A stretch of 64,000 nucleotides of DNA, taken from the NCBI GenBank assembly GCA_027625915.1, contig JANTQA010000023.1:15438001-15502000 (forward strand), read 5' to 3'. The notes under the pieces are model-generated. The model was not told the DNA's origin and did no database searches. It saw nothing but the letters and a program-made list of their open reading frames with translations. Every line of letters begins with the position of its first letter. Position 1 is the first letter of the stretch. A program made the translations under genes and the position numbers. Positions 1 to 10,330 of the stretch are shown here, piece by piece. This stretch comes from Anaeramoeba flamelloides. Its lineage: Eukaryota; Metamonada; Anaeramoebidae.

Positions 1-3000
1 TGAAAATTTGCCAATGCCAAGTTGTAAATTTGATCCACTTTTTTTATTGATTTTAATGTTAAATTTATATTTTTTGGGCGTAACTAGCCGCATTTTGCCA
101 AAAACATAGTGGCCTGAAGCATCGTTATTCCACATATTTTTCGCGGATCTGTTGTTATTGAGCAAAACAATGTCTGGCTTTTGTGAGGAATTATTACGAG
201 AACCAAAGCTCATAATGTCAACAGAACTTTTCGCCAATTTTGGGATTCGAAAGACATCGATATGATAACCAATTTTAAAATTATAAGGAGAATGGAATAA
301 TTTGTTTCCGTTTATTTTTACACCCAAACTGTATACACCGCCCTCGACCAGTTTAAGTTGGCTTTGATATTTACCCTTTTCATTTTCAACCTTTTTCAAC
401 TTTAATGGCATTTCCATTGATTTCCCAGTAACCGTCAAATCAAAGTCTAATCTAATTTTTGGTTCAACATTTTGGTTATTATAATCTTTGAGTTGAAGGA
501 AAATGTCTGAGCTTTCGTTTGGTAAAATAATACCATCCATTTTAATTTCTGATTTTTTTAAACAAAAGGGGAGTACGACTTCAAAGCTATTTAGTGCCTC
601 GTTATTTTCTTTGATAGGATGCTTATTGATCATCCCAATAATTAAATATTTGCCAACCTCTTTTGGGATATATTTGCCTGAATATCCCCCATTTTCTTCA
701 TCAATCTTTAATTGGATCCTTTTTTTTTTTGCTTCCTTGTTTAATTTATTCACAATTTCAATCTCAAATTTTATATTCGATAAAGATTTTATTCCATTAT
801 CAGATTTATCCTTTAAAAATCCCTGGATCTCAATAGGATCGCCTAATGATATTTTACCCTTATTAATAATAGTCGTTTTTTCAAGACAATATATTTGTCT
901 TAAACTGATCTGATCAAGGGATTTGATTTGATTCTCGATTAACAAGTGAGTACCAAATCCTAGATTTGATAATTGAATAATTTTTTTTTTTTTTTAAAAA
1001 AAGTTTGGAAAATTAAGAAATTAGTATATAAATTTAAAAAAGTGTGAAAAGAAAGTTTTTTATATATTTGCTATAATTTTGTTTTATGAAATAAAAAGTA
1101 ATATTAATTACTAATGTTGAAGACTTCGAACATGTAACAAAAATTTCAAACTTGATTTTTTATTTTTTTCATTTTTCCCCTAACCAGAATTTTCTTTATA
1201 CTGGGAAGAAGATTAAAAAAGGAAAAAAAAATCAAGTGGCTACTTTTTATAAACTGATAAATTGAATATAAAAGTATGTGTAACTTGAAAATAAAAAACA
1301 AAAAATCAAAGGAAAAATATTACAGAATGGTTTCAAGCAAATAAAATCAAAAAGAAAAAAGAAATTACAACAATTAAACAACGAATCCAAAGTGAACATC
1401 AATGATCAATTATCAAATTATTTTAAATTAATCAAAAATGTCACGTGTTTGTTATTTTGGGAGTTTTTAATTAAAGATAGCATTTTTTTCTCTTTTTTTA
1501 CCAATTGCTTCTTATAAACCCTTTTTATTTTTCTTTTTTCTTTTTGATTTTATTTGCTTGAAACCATTCTGTAATATTTTTTCTTTTTCTTTTTTTTTGG
1601 ATTTTGCTTTTTAAACATAAAAAAAAGGTTGAGTAGATCTTTCCCTATGAATAATCGCAAAATCTAGGATTTTACGCTTAAAATATTCTTTGAGACATTT
1701 TGTAAAATGACATTTAGAGTGAAATTTACACTTCTTCCATCAATAATAATAATAACTTTTTAAAGATTTTTTTCTTTTTAGAACAAAAATTGACTTGTGA
1801 ATAAAAAACTTTGAATTGGATTTGTCTCTTTGAAAAAAAAAAAAAAAAAAAAAAAAGGCAAAGACTAAAAAATAATCAAAAATAAATCACAATAAAAGGG
1901 TGCGAAAATTTTTTCATTTGTTTAATGTGAAAATACGCCAAAATTGATACCCATCAAATCATAAAATCAATCAACAAAAGGAAAGTTGTTGAGCATTATT
2001 AATATTGCATTGATTAAAATACACTCTTTTTCTGTGTAGAAACATTTTTATTGACTTTAAAAAATGCTGAGTTTTAAAATCTTGTTAAAATTTAGGTTTT
2101 TTTTCGAAATTTTGTGTCAATTTTGTGAAACACATTTTCAAAATCCAAATTCTAAAATTTATCTTGAAAAGGCTAGAAAACCAAAATTTCATTGTAAGAC
2201 TGGGTTTATCCAAATTCTTTTGAATTTCCTATAGTAGACTACAACTGTACCAATATATCATAATTTAGTTTAGAAGGAACCAGGTATAATATCAAAAAAA
2301 AAAAAAAAAAAGCAATCAATTTTTAATTTTGCACTTGTTTTTATTCAAAAAAATCGTAAAGTTTTTTTATTCAAGAAATGTTTTCGTTCAAATCCTTTTG
2401 AATCAAAAAATTTACAATGTTTTTACTTTCCTGTAATTGGCATTCTTTTAAATCATTTTTATTGGTTAAGTTAATATATTTTAACACCCATAGAGCATCA
2501 AATATGAATAGTCCTTAAGAATTTATTTCAAATTAAGAAAATTTATTTTTTTTTGAAATTTTTGGTTTTTAGTTGTTGAATTTTTAATTAAATGAAAATA
2601 ATTGTTTTTCATTAAAGATATTTTAAAAAATTGTGGTTTTGTTTTTTTTTAGAATGGTAAAATTAAAAACTTTTTTAAAATTCTTATTTTAAAAAATAGA
2701 GTGATTTTTTTTTTGAATAAAACTTTTCAAAAAGTTTAAATTTTAAAAAAGTGAGGGATTTTTTTTAATTAAAACGGTTTCAAAAAAATCAAGTTTTAAA
2801 AAAGTGAGGAATATTTTTCAAAAAAACATTTTTTCTAACTTTTTCTATTTTAATAAAAGGAAAGAAATAAACTCTTGAAACATGGAGTAATGGCTAGAGT
2901 TGGAAGATATTAACCCAATTGAAAAGGAAATTTCGGGGCATTAAATTAATCTTTTCTTATTGAACTTTGAGATTATAGGTTAATTGTTATAATTCGAAGA

Positions 3001-4753
3001 AAAATTTATTCTAAAAAAGTGTCGATTTTTTTTTAGAATGATAAAATTAAAAACTTTTTAATATTCTTATTTTAAAAAATAGAGTGGTTTTTTTTTGAAG
3101 AAAACTTTTCAAAAAGTTTAAATTTTAAAAAGGTGAGGTTTTTTTTTTAATTAAAACGGTCTCAAAGAAATCAAGTTTTAAAAAAGTGAGAAATATTTTT
3201 CAAAAAACCATTTTTTCTGACTTTTTCTATTTTAATAAAAGGAAAAAAATCAACCTTGAAAGGTGATAGAAATGATTGGAGTTTGTAATTCGAAAAAAAT
3301 AATTTATAAAAATTGTTTATTTCCACTTTTTTAAAACAAAAAACTCTGAAACAAGTTTTAAAAAAGCTGTAATAGGGTTAATTCAATCTAAAACCCATTT
3401 TCAGTTTTATTAAACACATTTAGTTGGCAAGATATTTGTGCATTAAAACCTCGAAATAGTATAATTCTTGTTTTTGGGAAATCTTGAAGAGATTTTTGCC
3501 GTTTCTAGAGAATATTTTTAAACTAACAGCTTGATTAACCTAACAATAAATTAATTTTGAATTTTTTAGAAAAACGAAACTGTGAGAACAATTGTCATCG
3601 AATATAAACTGGTAACAGTATTGCTTTTTTTTTTTTTTTTGGTAAATTTAGATGGTAAATTTGGATAGTCTTGACGAGTGAAAGTAATTTTTAAAATTTT
3701 ATTAATTGGTTAAGAGTTTTTGGATCTGTTTTTAGATGTTTCAGAAAAGAAAGTTCTCTTGTGTGAAATTCCCCAAAGCAAATTATTTAAATTTAAAAAA
3801 AAAAAAGGGAAAATCATCAAAGACTTGACCTTTTTAAAAAAAAGGATTTGATTTTCTGGAATACACTTGGTGTGTTTTTAAAAAGTTTTCAACAAAATTG
3901 TTGCTAAATTAAAACGTTTAGAAAAAAGAAAAAAGAAAAAAGGCGAAAAACACAAATAATCGAAGAAGAAAAAAGAGGCGATTGTGTGATGATAAACAAG
4001 CAAAAACTACAAACCTGTTTTTGGGAGTGACTCTTTTGTGAGTTCAGCAACCTCGAATTCAAACTGGTTGTCTTTGGGTAATTTTGATCCATAATTAACA
4101 AAAAGGTAGTTTGAATCTTGTGGTGATTCTAATAAATTAAACGACCGTTTCGCCGTGGAACCGTATTCATCAAAACTCTTTTTAAAAGAATTGTATTTCT
4201 CAATTTTTTCGTTGACGATATCAAGTTTAATTTTTTGTTCTTTCTGAATTTGGCCGATAAGCTCAACTTTTTTTTTGTTGATTATTTGGACCAATTTTTC
4301 CAATTTTGATTCAACGTCATAAATATATTCCTTTTGTTCTTGTTCTAAGTCACTTCTTAATTGCTCCCACTCATGAAAAAACTTGTCTGATTTTTCTTTA
4401 TTCACAGTATAGCTTTGGTGATGCATTTTTACCTTTTCAGTCAGATCATTTCTCATTTCTTCAATTAAGATTACTTCATGTTCGCGGTGTGTTGTTGTTT
4501 TGCATTTTGAACAGATCAGCTCTGAGCAGCTTTTACAGAAATATGAATTTAATTCATACGAGTGACGTGAGCACAGCAAGAGAGTAAAATCTGTTTTTGG
4601 TGTAATTGCAACACGCTTGTGGTTTTCCATGGCCACTTTATGGTGTTCTGTATTATGCTTGTCACAAAACCCACAACTACAGTTTACACAGAAATGTGTC
4701 GACCTATTATCACACTGATCGCAAAGAAACAAATCCTCATAAATATCTGTCAT
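1..4753 (-). CDS. B-box / coiled-coil / filamin-repeat (TRIM-like) protein, 3' end outside window
   Basis: Two exons are seen: 4015-4753 and 1-959, separated by an intron (960-4014) with a GTTTGT donor and a CTAG acceptor. The phases match, since one base from exon 1 plus GA from exon 2 makes a glycine codon. From the chosen start (MTDIYEDLFLCDQC) residues about 10-40 form a first B-box-like Cys/His cluster. Residues about 55-95 form a second one (CSRH...CKSC...CSKC...H..H). Residues about 100-210 are a coiled coil. Exon 2 holds two filamin-type Ig repeats; the second has the typical GVYSLGVKINGNKLFHSPY strand pair. After them a new beta-rich segment begins (YKFNIKINKK...LGIGKF) and leaves the window. 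The order B-box, B-box, coiled coil, filamin repeat resembles TRIM45/TRIM2-type proteins, but no RING is visible. A longer start at 4831 would add a hydrophobic leader and is less likely. The domains are secure; the ubiquitin-ligase or scaffold role is inferred. Confidence 0.85.
1185..1760 (+). repeat. SINE-like repeat with a LINE-type 3' tail (in intron)
   Basis: This segment matches 54478-55022 on the minus strand over its whole length. A head of about 430 bp begins GAATTTTCTTTATACTGGGA. A tail of about 120 bp (1627-1760) contains GATTTTACGCTTAA and ends in AAT repeats. The head alone recurs at 30402-30745 and the tail alone at 25993-26112. The tail also follows the dead LINE reverse transcriptase at 28765-28860, so the tail is probably the LINE 3' end. 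The copy lies in the large intron of the B-box gene. Confidence 0.55.
2634..3270. repeat. Direct duplication of about 245 bp inside the intron
   Basis: Segments 2634-2880 and 3018-3270 align along their length. Both run through TAGAATGRTAAAATTAAAAAC, an AGAGTGRTTTTT motif, TTTTCAAAAAGTTTAAA, AATTAAAACGGTYTCAAA and TTCTATTTTAATAAAAGGAA. They are separated by about 140 bp and lie in the B-box gene intron. No coding potential is seen. Confidence 0.65.
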
Positions 4754-6786
4754 CCAACCGAAATTTTTTTCAAAAATACAACAGTTAAAAAAAATAAAAC
4801 AGGAAAATTGAAAAATATTTACAAATTTCAATCAGAACATTGTCAATTTTAATGCCCTCCAACAAACACTCAATTTTTAATCTGTATGATATTTTCAAAA
4901 AAAGTATTTTACATTTGTTAAAATAATCTGTGAAGACTTGATAAAAAGTGAGTTTGAAAATAAAATCTGTGTTTCTTTTTACTAGAACCACAACTGTTTA
5001 AAATATTAAATAAATCGACAATACTGGTATTTGAATTACAAATGGGAAATTTTTTCACTTTGGTTTACAATTTCCTTTTTCAAAAAAAACTCCAATTTAC
5101 AACCTAACCCTGTAGGGAAACTCTGTTTGTCATAAATAAGGAAAATGAATTGAAAATATTTTCCCATTTAGACTTCAAATACCAGTAAGCAATAAATATC
5201 AAATTGGTTGCTAATAATTCGACTAATATAAATCAAAATCCTTGAGGGCTAGTTAACTAAAACTACCATTTTTCAATTAAAATATGAAAATTTGTATTTC
5301 AGATTCTCGAAAATATTTTTCTAGTTTTAAAGTTGGAAGAAAATCCAAAGATCTTTACAATATCTTTTAGAAATGATATTTTTAGACATTTAATTAAACT
5401 ACCATAATGAACTCTAGCACAAAATTTTTACTCTGTTAATTTGGTTGTAGCTGTAATAATTAATCTTTATTTGGGAAATTGAAAAAAAAATTATCAGATT
5501 TTAATTAAGGACTATCTGAATTTTATGCTCTGTGGGCATTGAAATACAATACAGTATATAGATTAAGACCTTTAAAATACAAGGAATTGAGGGAAAGTCA
5601 AAATATTGCCAATTTTTAGCAATTTAAGATTTTGACTAAAATCATTTATTGATCCTAAAACTTTTCGAAAAATCCCAACAAAGCAAGGCAAAAATAAAAA
5701 GCTATTTTTTTTGATATTAGGAAAACGTCACTCCACTTTCTTTTCAAATGGGTGGCTTCACTCACCACAATCTCTAACATACTCAATATAAAGTTGAGTG
5801 ACATTTTCCCAATATCATTTTGGAAGTCGAAAATTTTGAGAGAAAATTATTGGATTTGACGAAGGGTTTTTTTTTTCTTTTTCGTGAAGGATCTGAAATT
5901 TTGGAAATGCTATTTTGAAGTCTTGAATTGGTTTTGTTCTTTAAATAATTTACATAAGAGTTTTTTTTTTGTTTATTTTTTGTTCTAACTTTTATATTTT
6001 TTTTAATTTGGAAAAACACAAAGCATTTTTTCAAAGGAACACAAAACTATCAATTGGGATTTTATATTTTGGGTTTGTTGTGTAGAAAGGGTATAGAAAT
6101 AACAATTAAAATCCCATTTCCCAACACAAAAAGATCGAAGCAATTACCATTAAAGACTAAAATTTCTCTATTTTACCAATTCATCAAGTTTGTGGTTGAG
6201 ATAGCATTACAAAAGTAAAAAATTTTAAAGGCACCTGTCTAAAGGAATGCTTGTTAAGTTTCTCAAACCACCACCTAATGTTAAACAACCCAATCAGTTG
6301 ATTTGGAGGTATTGTTACTTTGTTGGGAGAATTACTCAACTACCACTTACAAAACTATCAAAAAAAAAAAAAAAGGAACAAGAATGGGTTTCAAGATCCC
6401 AAAGATCGAAAAAAAATAAAAAGTCCAGAAACCTAATTAATGCACTTAGCTTATAAATACCCAACAAAACAAAATTAACCCAAAAAATTTTTTTCAGCAT
6501 CAAAAAAACCAATTAAGAGACACCAGAGAAGAAAGCAAGGAATTCTTTATTTTTTCAAGAATACTATCAAGATTTGTCAAGTGAAAAATAACAAAGATGT
6601 TAAATTAAACCTAAAAATGGATTTGCCAAACTCAAAAATTCCGAAAAAACACCCTAAATTTTAGAGTTAGCAAGATCGTTAAGACCGAGTTTCTTTTAAG
6701 CCAATAAATATGTTTCAACACTTAAAAATAGTATTCACCGAGCATAAAATTCTAATAATCCTTAAAAAATGTTAGTAAAAAAATCT
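4754..6786. other. Non-coding region upstream of the B-box gene
   Basis: No gene is recognised here. It should hold the promoter of the minus-strand B-box gene, but no motif can be assigned. It contains one small inverted-repeat element (5024-5185). The short open frames are A/T-biased and look like chance. Confidence 0.5.
5024..5185. mobile_element. Short MITE, CTGGTATTTGAA ends, TA target duplication
   Basis: The left end CTGGTATTTGAATTACAAAT and the right end, read on the other strand, CTGGTATTTGAAGTCTAAAT are inverted copies, continuing into ATGGGAAA. TA dinucleotides flank both ends (5022-5023 and 5186-5187). Length is 162 bp with no coding capacity. A rearranged relative is at about 44691-44790. 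Confidence 0.6.
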
Positions 6787-7038
6787 TTAAGGGAGTAGCT
6801 ACACAATAAGACATGGTAAAAATTTGAGAGAGATGAGTCAAGAGTATTTTATTATAGTGGCGTGTGATGGTAGATACTCTAAAAATTTATTTTTAAAAAT
6901 TATTTGATTTTTTTTTTAGTAAAAATGAATAATAAAAAAAAGAGAATATATTGATTAAATAGTTTTATTTTTTTTTATTTAAATAAACTTAATTCCAAAA
7001 ATTTTGTCATGGTTGAAACAATCAAAAGAAGAGCAATA

Positions 7039-7236
7039 CAGTCAGTTTCACTTTTAAGGCACAAACTTTCAACGAAATTTAAGGCACAAAAAAAATTCCA
7101 AATTAAGGCACAAAAATTCGGATTCTAGGAAAATAAACTGAGAAAAAAAATATCCCCAAAAATTGTGCCTTAATTTGGAATTTTTTTGTGCCTTAAATTT
7201 CGTTGAAAGTTTGTGCCTTAAAAGTGAAACTGACTG
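7039..7236. mobile_element. CAGTCAG hairpin MITE, copy 1
   Basis: A 198 bp near-perfect palindrome begins CAGTCAGTTTCACTTTTA and ends with its reverse complement, flanked by TA on both sides. Each arm of about 85 bp carries three TTAAGGCACAAA-type motifs. CAG ends plus a TA target point to the pogo/Tigger group. The matching site in the homologous sequence near 13870 is empty. Confidence 0.9.
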
Positions 7237-7652
7237 TACCATACTTTAGATTCAATTTAGAAATAATTATTTGATTTTACAAACTATTTCACTTTTTGTC
7301 TTTTTTGTTTTTGTTTTCGTTTCGTTTTTTTCCATTTCCCAAATATGTATTGTTAGATCTAAAATTTTTTAATCCGATGGTTGAACGAAGGTTACTGCTG
7401 AGTTTCTTAAATTGAAAAATCACATACAATTGGTTGATGGTATTTTATCATTTGATCGATCAACAATTGTTGGTGTAATTTTAACAAATCTACCAATACA
7501 TTTTTTGTTCAGGTCTTTTTATTATTTTAGACACACTCATTTTGTTTTTTTGGTTTGATATTGTTTTCTCTAATTTGGAGGTGAAGGAGTACTAATAAAA
7601 ACATTAATACTATCTTTTTTAAATGATATTTTCTATTACGTTTAGTAAAATA

Positions 7653-7852
7653 CAGTCAGTTTCACTTTTAAGACACAAACTTTCAACGAAATTTAAGGCA
7701 CAAAAAAAAAATCTCAAATTAAGGCACAAAATTCAAATTCTAGTAAAATAATTTGTGAAAATTAAAATTCCAAAAAATTGTGCTTTAATTTGAGATTTTT
7801 TTTGTGCCTTAAATTTCGAAGAAAGTTTGTGTCTTAAAAGTGAAACTGACTG
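7653..7852. mobile_element. CAGTCAG hairpin MITE, copy 2
   Basis: A 200 bp palindrome of the same family with TA on both sides. It carries a few changes in the motifs (AAGACAC in the left arm and GTGTCTT in the right arm), and it is nested in the TTAA element. Confidence 0.9.
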
Positions 7853-8157
7853 TATAATAAAGTGAGTTTCTGTTTTCCTATTTTTGATTTTCTGTTGTAT
7901 CCAAATTTTTAGGAATGGTATTTAGTTATTTTTTTTGGGAGAAGATAATTTTAGATTCTTAGAATAAAACTTAGAACTATTTTGTGGTTTAAATTTTGTT
8001 AGAATTTAATCATATTCACTTCTCCAATTACACTGAATCCAACTATTTAAAATCCTATCAAGTAATGTTTTGGGATAATTATTATTTTTTTGGAATCCTT
8101 CTAGCTATTTAAGCCCAATTCATATTTCCTTTTATGTCCATCTCAATTGTAATGATA

Positions 8158-8354
8158 CAGTCAGTTTCACTTTTAAGGCACAAACTTTCAACGAAATTTA
8201 AGGCACAAAAAAATCTCAAATTAAGGCACAAAATTTGCAATTTTTTTTTTTACAATTTATTTTTACTAGAATTTGAATTTTGTGCTTTAATTTGAGATTT
8301 TTTATGTGCCTTAAATTTCGTTGAAAGTTTGTGCCTTAAAAGTGAAACTGACTA
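8158..8354. mobile_element. CAGTCAG hairpin MITE, copy 3
   Basis: A 197 bp palindrome of the same family, TA-flanked. The last base of the right end is changed (CTGACTA). Its centre is nearly identical to copies 4 and 8, suggesting a recent common source. It is nested in the TTAA element. Confidence 0.9.
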
Positions 8355-8749
8355 TATTGGACTTTTTTTAAACAAAATCCATTAATCCCAAATACCACTG
8401 ATAAAAAAAATATTTCTAAATACTTTTTGTTGTAATGATTTAAAAAATATTCAAAAATGATGAAAAAAGAAAAAATGAAAAAATTAATTGCCACAATAGA
8501 ATGTTGAGATAAGGATAAAAGATAAGTCATTCAACATTCAAAACACTATTTTTTGTAATTCAACTCAACATTCTATTGTGGTAATTTCTTCGAGACTATG
8601 AAAAAAAAAAATTAAAAAATCTAATGAATCAAGCACTTTAAATAATAATAATCAATGAATTACAACCAGAGTAAAAAATGTTATTTTCTGATCCACTTCA
8701 GAATTGCAAAAAAGTGATTTTTTTTCCTTTACCGTGGCTACTCCCTTAA

Positions 8750-10250
8750 GTAAATTTAAAAACAAATTCAAAAAAAAATATACCAAATCTTTAAATTGAA
8801 AAAGAAAGTAAAAATATGATTACAAATTCCTTTTTCTGTATTGAATTATTGTTTTTAAAAGTTTGATTCCATTTTTATCATTTTAAAAAGTTCAAAATCC
8901 AGCATATTTCTAAATTTATTTTTTTTTAAAAATATATTCTTTGAAAGAAGAAAGTAATTTTATTGGTTTGAAAAGGAAGTGTACTAAAAAAAACTTTAAA
9001 AATTGTACCAGTTAGTTCTCAAATAACCCAGTATAAAAAAACTAATTAATTTCAAAAAAATTTCAATAATTATTTTAAACTTTAAAGAAAAAATATAATT
9101 GTTTGATTCAAACACAAGTATAAATTGAAAAATCAATTTTTTTAAAATATTGAGAAATATGGTAAATTATTTTACCTAAACCATCAAAAATACTCTAAAT
9201 ATTTGATTTTTGAAATTTAGAGTATTCTATCTTCTACATTTTAAAAGATATTTCCCATTTTCATTTTTTTCAAAAAAAAAAAAATAATTTTTTATTTTTG
9301 AAATTTTTATTTTTTTATTTGTGCAAAATTAGAAAAAAAATATATTTTTTAGATAATTTTAAATTGTTCCCACTAGAGTAAAATTTTATAAAAAAATTAT
9401 TTTTTGGTAAAAATTTTGGGCCCAAAACAAAAAATAAAAAAATACTTTTTTTAAATTTTTTTTTGTAAACATATTTGAAAAAAAAATTTTTTTTTGGTCA
9501 TATATATTATAAATAATAAAAAAAAATAATACTTATATATTATTTCAAATTTTAAAAATAATTTATATATACCTAAAAAAAAATTTTTTTTTATTTTAAT
9601 TTTAATTATACAGTCTTAATTGATGATATTCGTTTCATATATATTTAAATAAAATTATTATAAAAATAGAAAAAAATAAAAATATTAACAGCAAATTTTA
9701 TATATAAAAATTTACAAATATTTTATTTGAATCTATTTTATAAAATAATTTATATATAAAAAATATTATTTTCAAAAATTTTATTTTGGTTATTTTTTTT
9801 GATTTATCATTTTTTTAAGAAAAAATAAAAAAAAAATTTTTTATAATTTTTTTTATAATAATTTATTAAAAAATATTAGAAAAAAAAAATTATTTTATTA
9901 AAAAATCTTTATTATTAAACTCAAATAATATTTTTTTCATTATAAAAATTTGAAAGAATATTTTTTATATAAAAAAATTTTTTTTTTGGAAATTTTAAAA
10001 AAAATTGAAATTTTTATATATAAAAAATTTTTAATAATTTTTTTTTTAAAATTTAAAAAAAAATTTTTTTCCCTATCAGATTTTTCTTTTATATTATTAA
10101 TGTTAATAGAAAAAAGTAGTTTTAAAAAAAAAAAAAAATTTTTTAAATTAAAAACTTAGGAAAATTGTAAATTTTTTTGGTTATATTACTTGTTTAAAAA
10201 TTTTAAAAAAATCAATTTTGAAGAAAAAAATATTTTCAATTTACAACAAA
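8750..10250. other. Extremely A/T-pure intergenic stretch
   Basis: This is almost pure A and T, made of interleaved A and T runs, especially 9240-10180. The open frame around 9950-10159 is Phe/Lys/Ile/Leu only and is taken as chance. No gene or element ends were found. Confidence 0.5.
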
Positions 10251-10330
10251 TAGTCTAATGTCTCAACGGTAGAGCGCCAGATCTAGAGTAAAAAAAATCT
10301 AATGTCACGAGTTCGAGATCTGGTAGTATC
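10251..10330 (+). tRNA. Degenerate tRNA-like sequence (possible pseudo-tRNA)
   Basis: TCTCAACGGTAGAGC (10261-10275) looks like a tRNA D arm with an A-box, and GAGTTCGAGATC (10309-10320) looks like a T arm with a B-box. The spacing is close to a real tRNA carrying a short insert after the anticodon stem (AGAT pairs with ATCT around a 16-base loop). The acceptor stem does not pair and the T stem is poor. CCAGATCT at 10277 mirrors AGATCTGG at 10316, an unusual palindrome across the body. It may be a decayed tRNA or the head of a tRNA-derived SINE. No anticodon can be called with confidence. Confidence 0.35.

Larger units (their letters stand above)
6791..8745. mobile_element. DNA transposon with TTAA target duplications (piggyBac-like ends), non-autonomous
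   Basis: The element is bounded by TTAA on both sides (6787-6790 and 8746-8749). Its ends are inverted: GGGAGTAGCTAC on the left and GTGGCTACTCCC on the right. A TTAA target with triple-G ends is typical of piggyBac-type transposons. No transposase frame survives in its 1955 bp, and three CAGTCAG hairpin MITEs (7039, 7653, 8158) sit inside it. A second, inverted fragment of the same sequence is at 13139-13905. A further inverted repeat inside it (8486-8508 against 8560-8582, core CAACATTCTATTGTGG) is unexplained. The family assignment is inferred from the ends only. Confidence 0.55.

Noticed and set aside
503-913. Plus-strand open frame of 136 codons
   Set aside because: It is the antisense of the filamin-repeat exon, which has clear domain character on the minus strand.
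9950-10159. Open frame rich in Phe, Lys, Ile and Leu
   Set aside because: It arises from A and T runs in the most A/T-pure part of the window and shows no protein-like composition.
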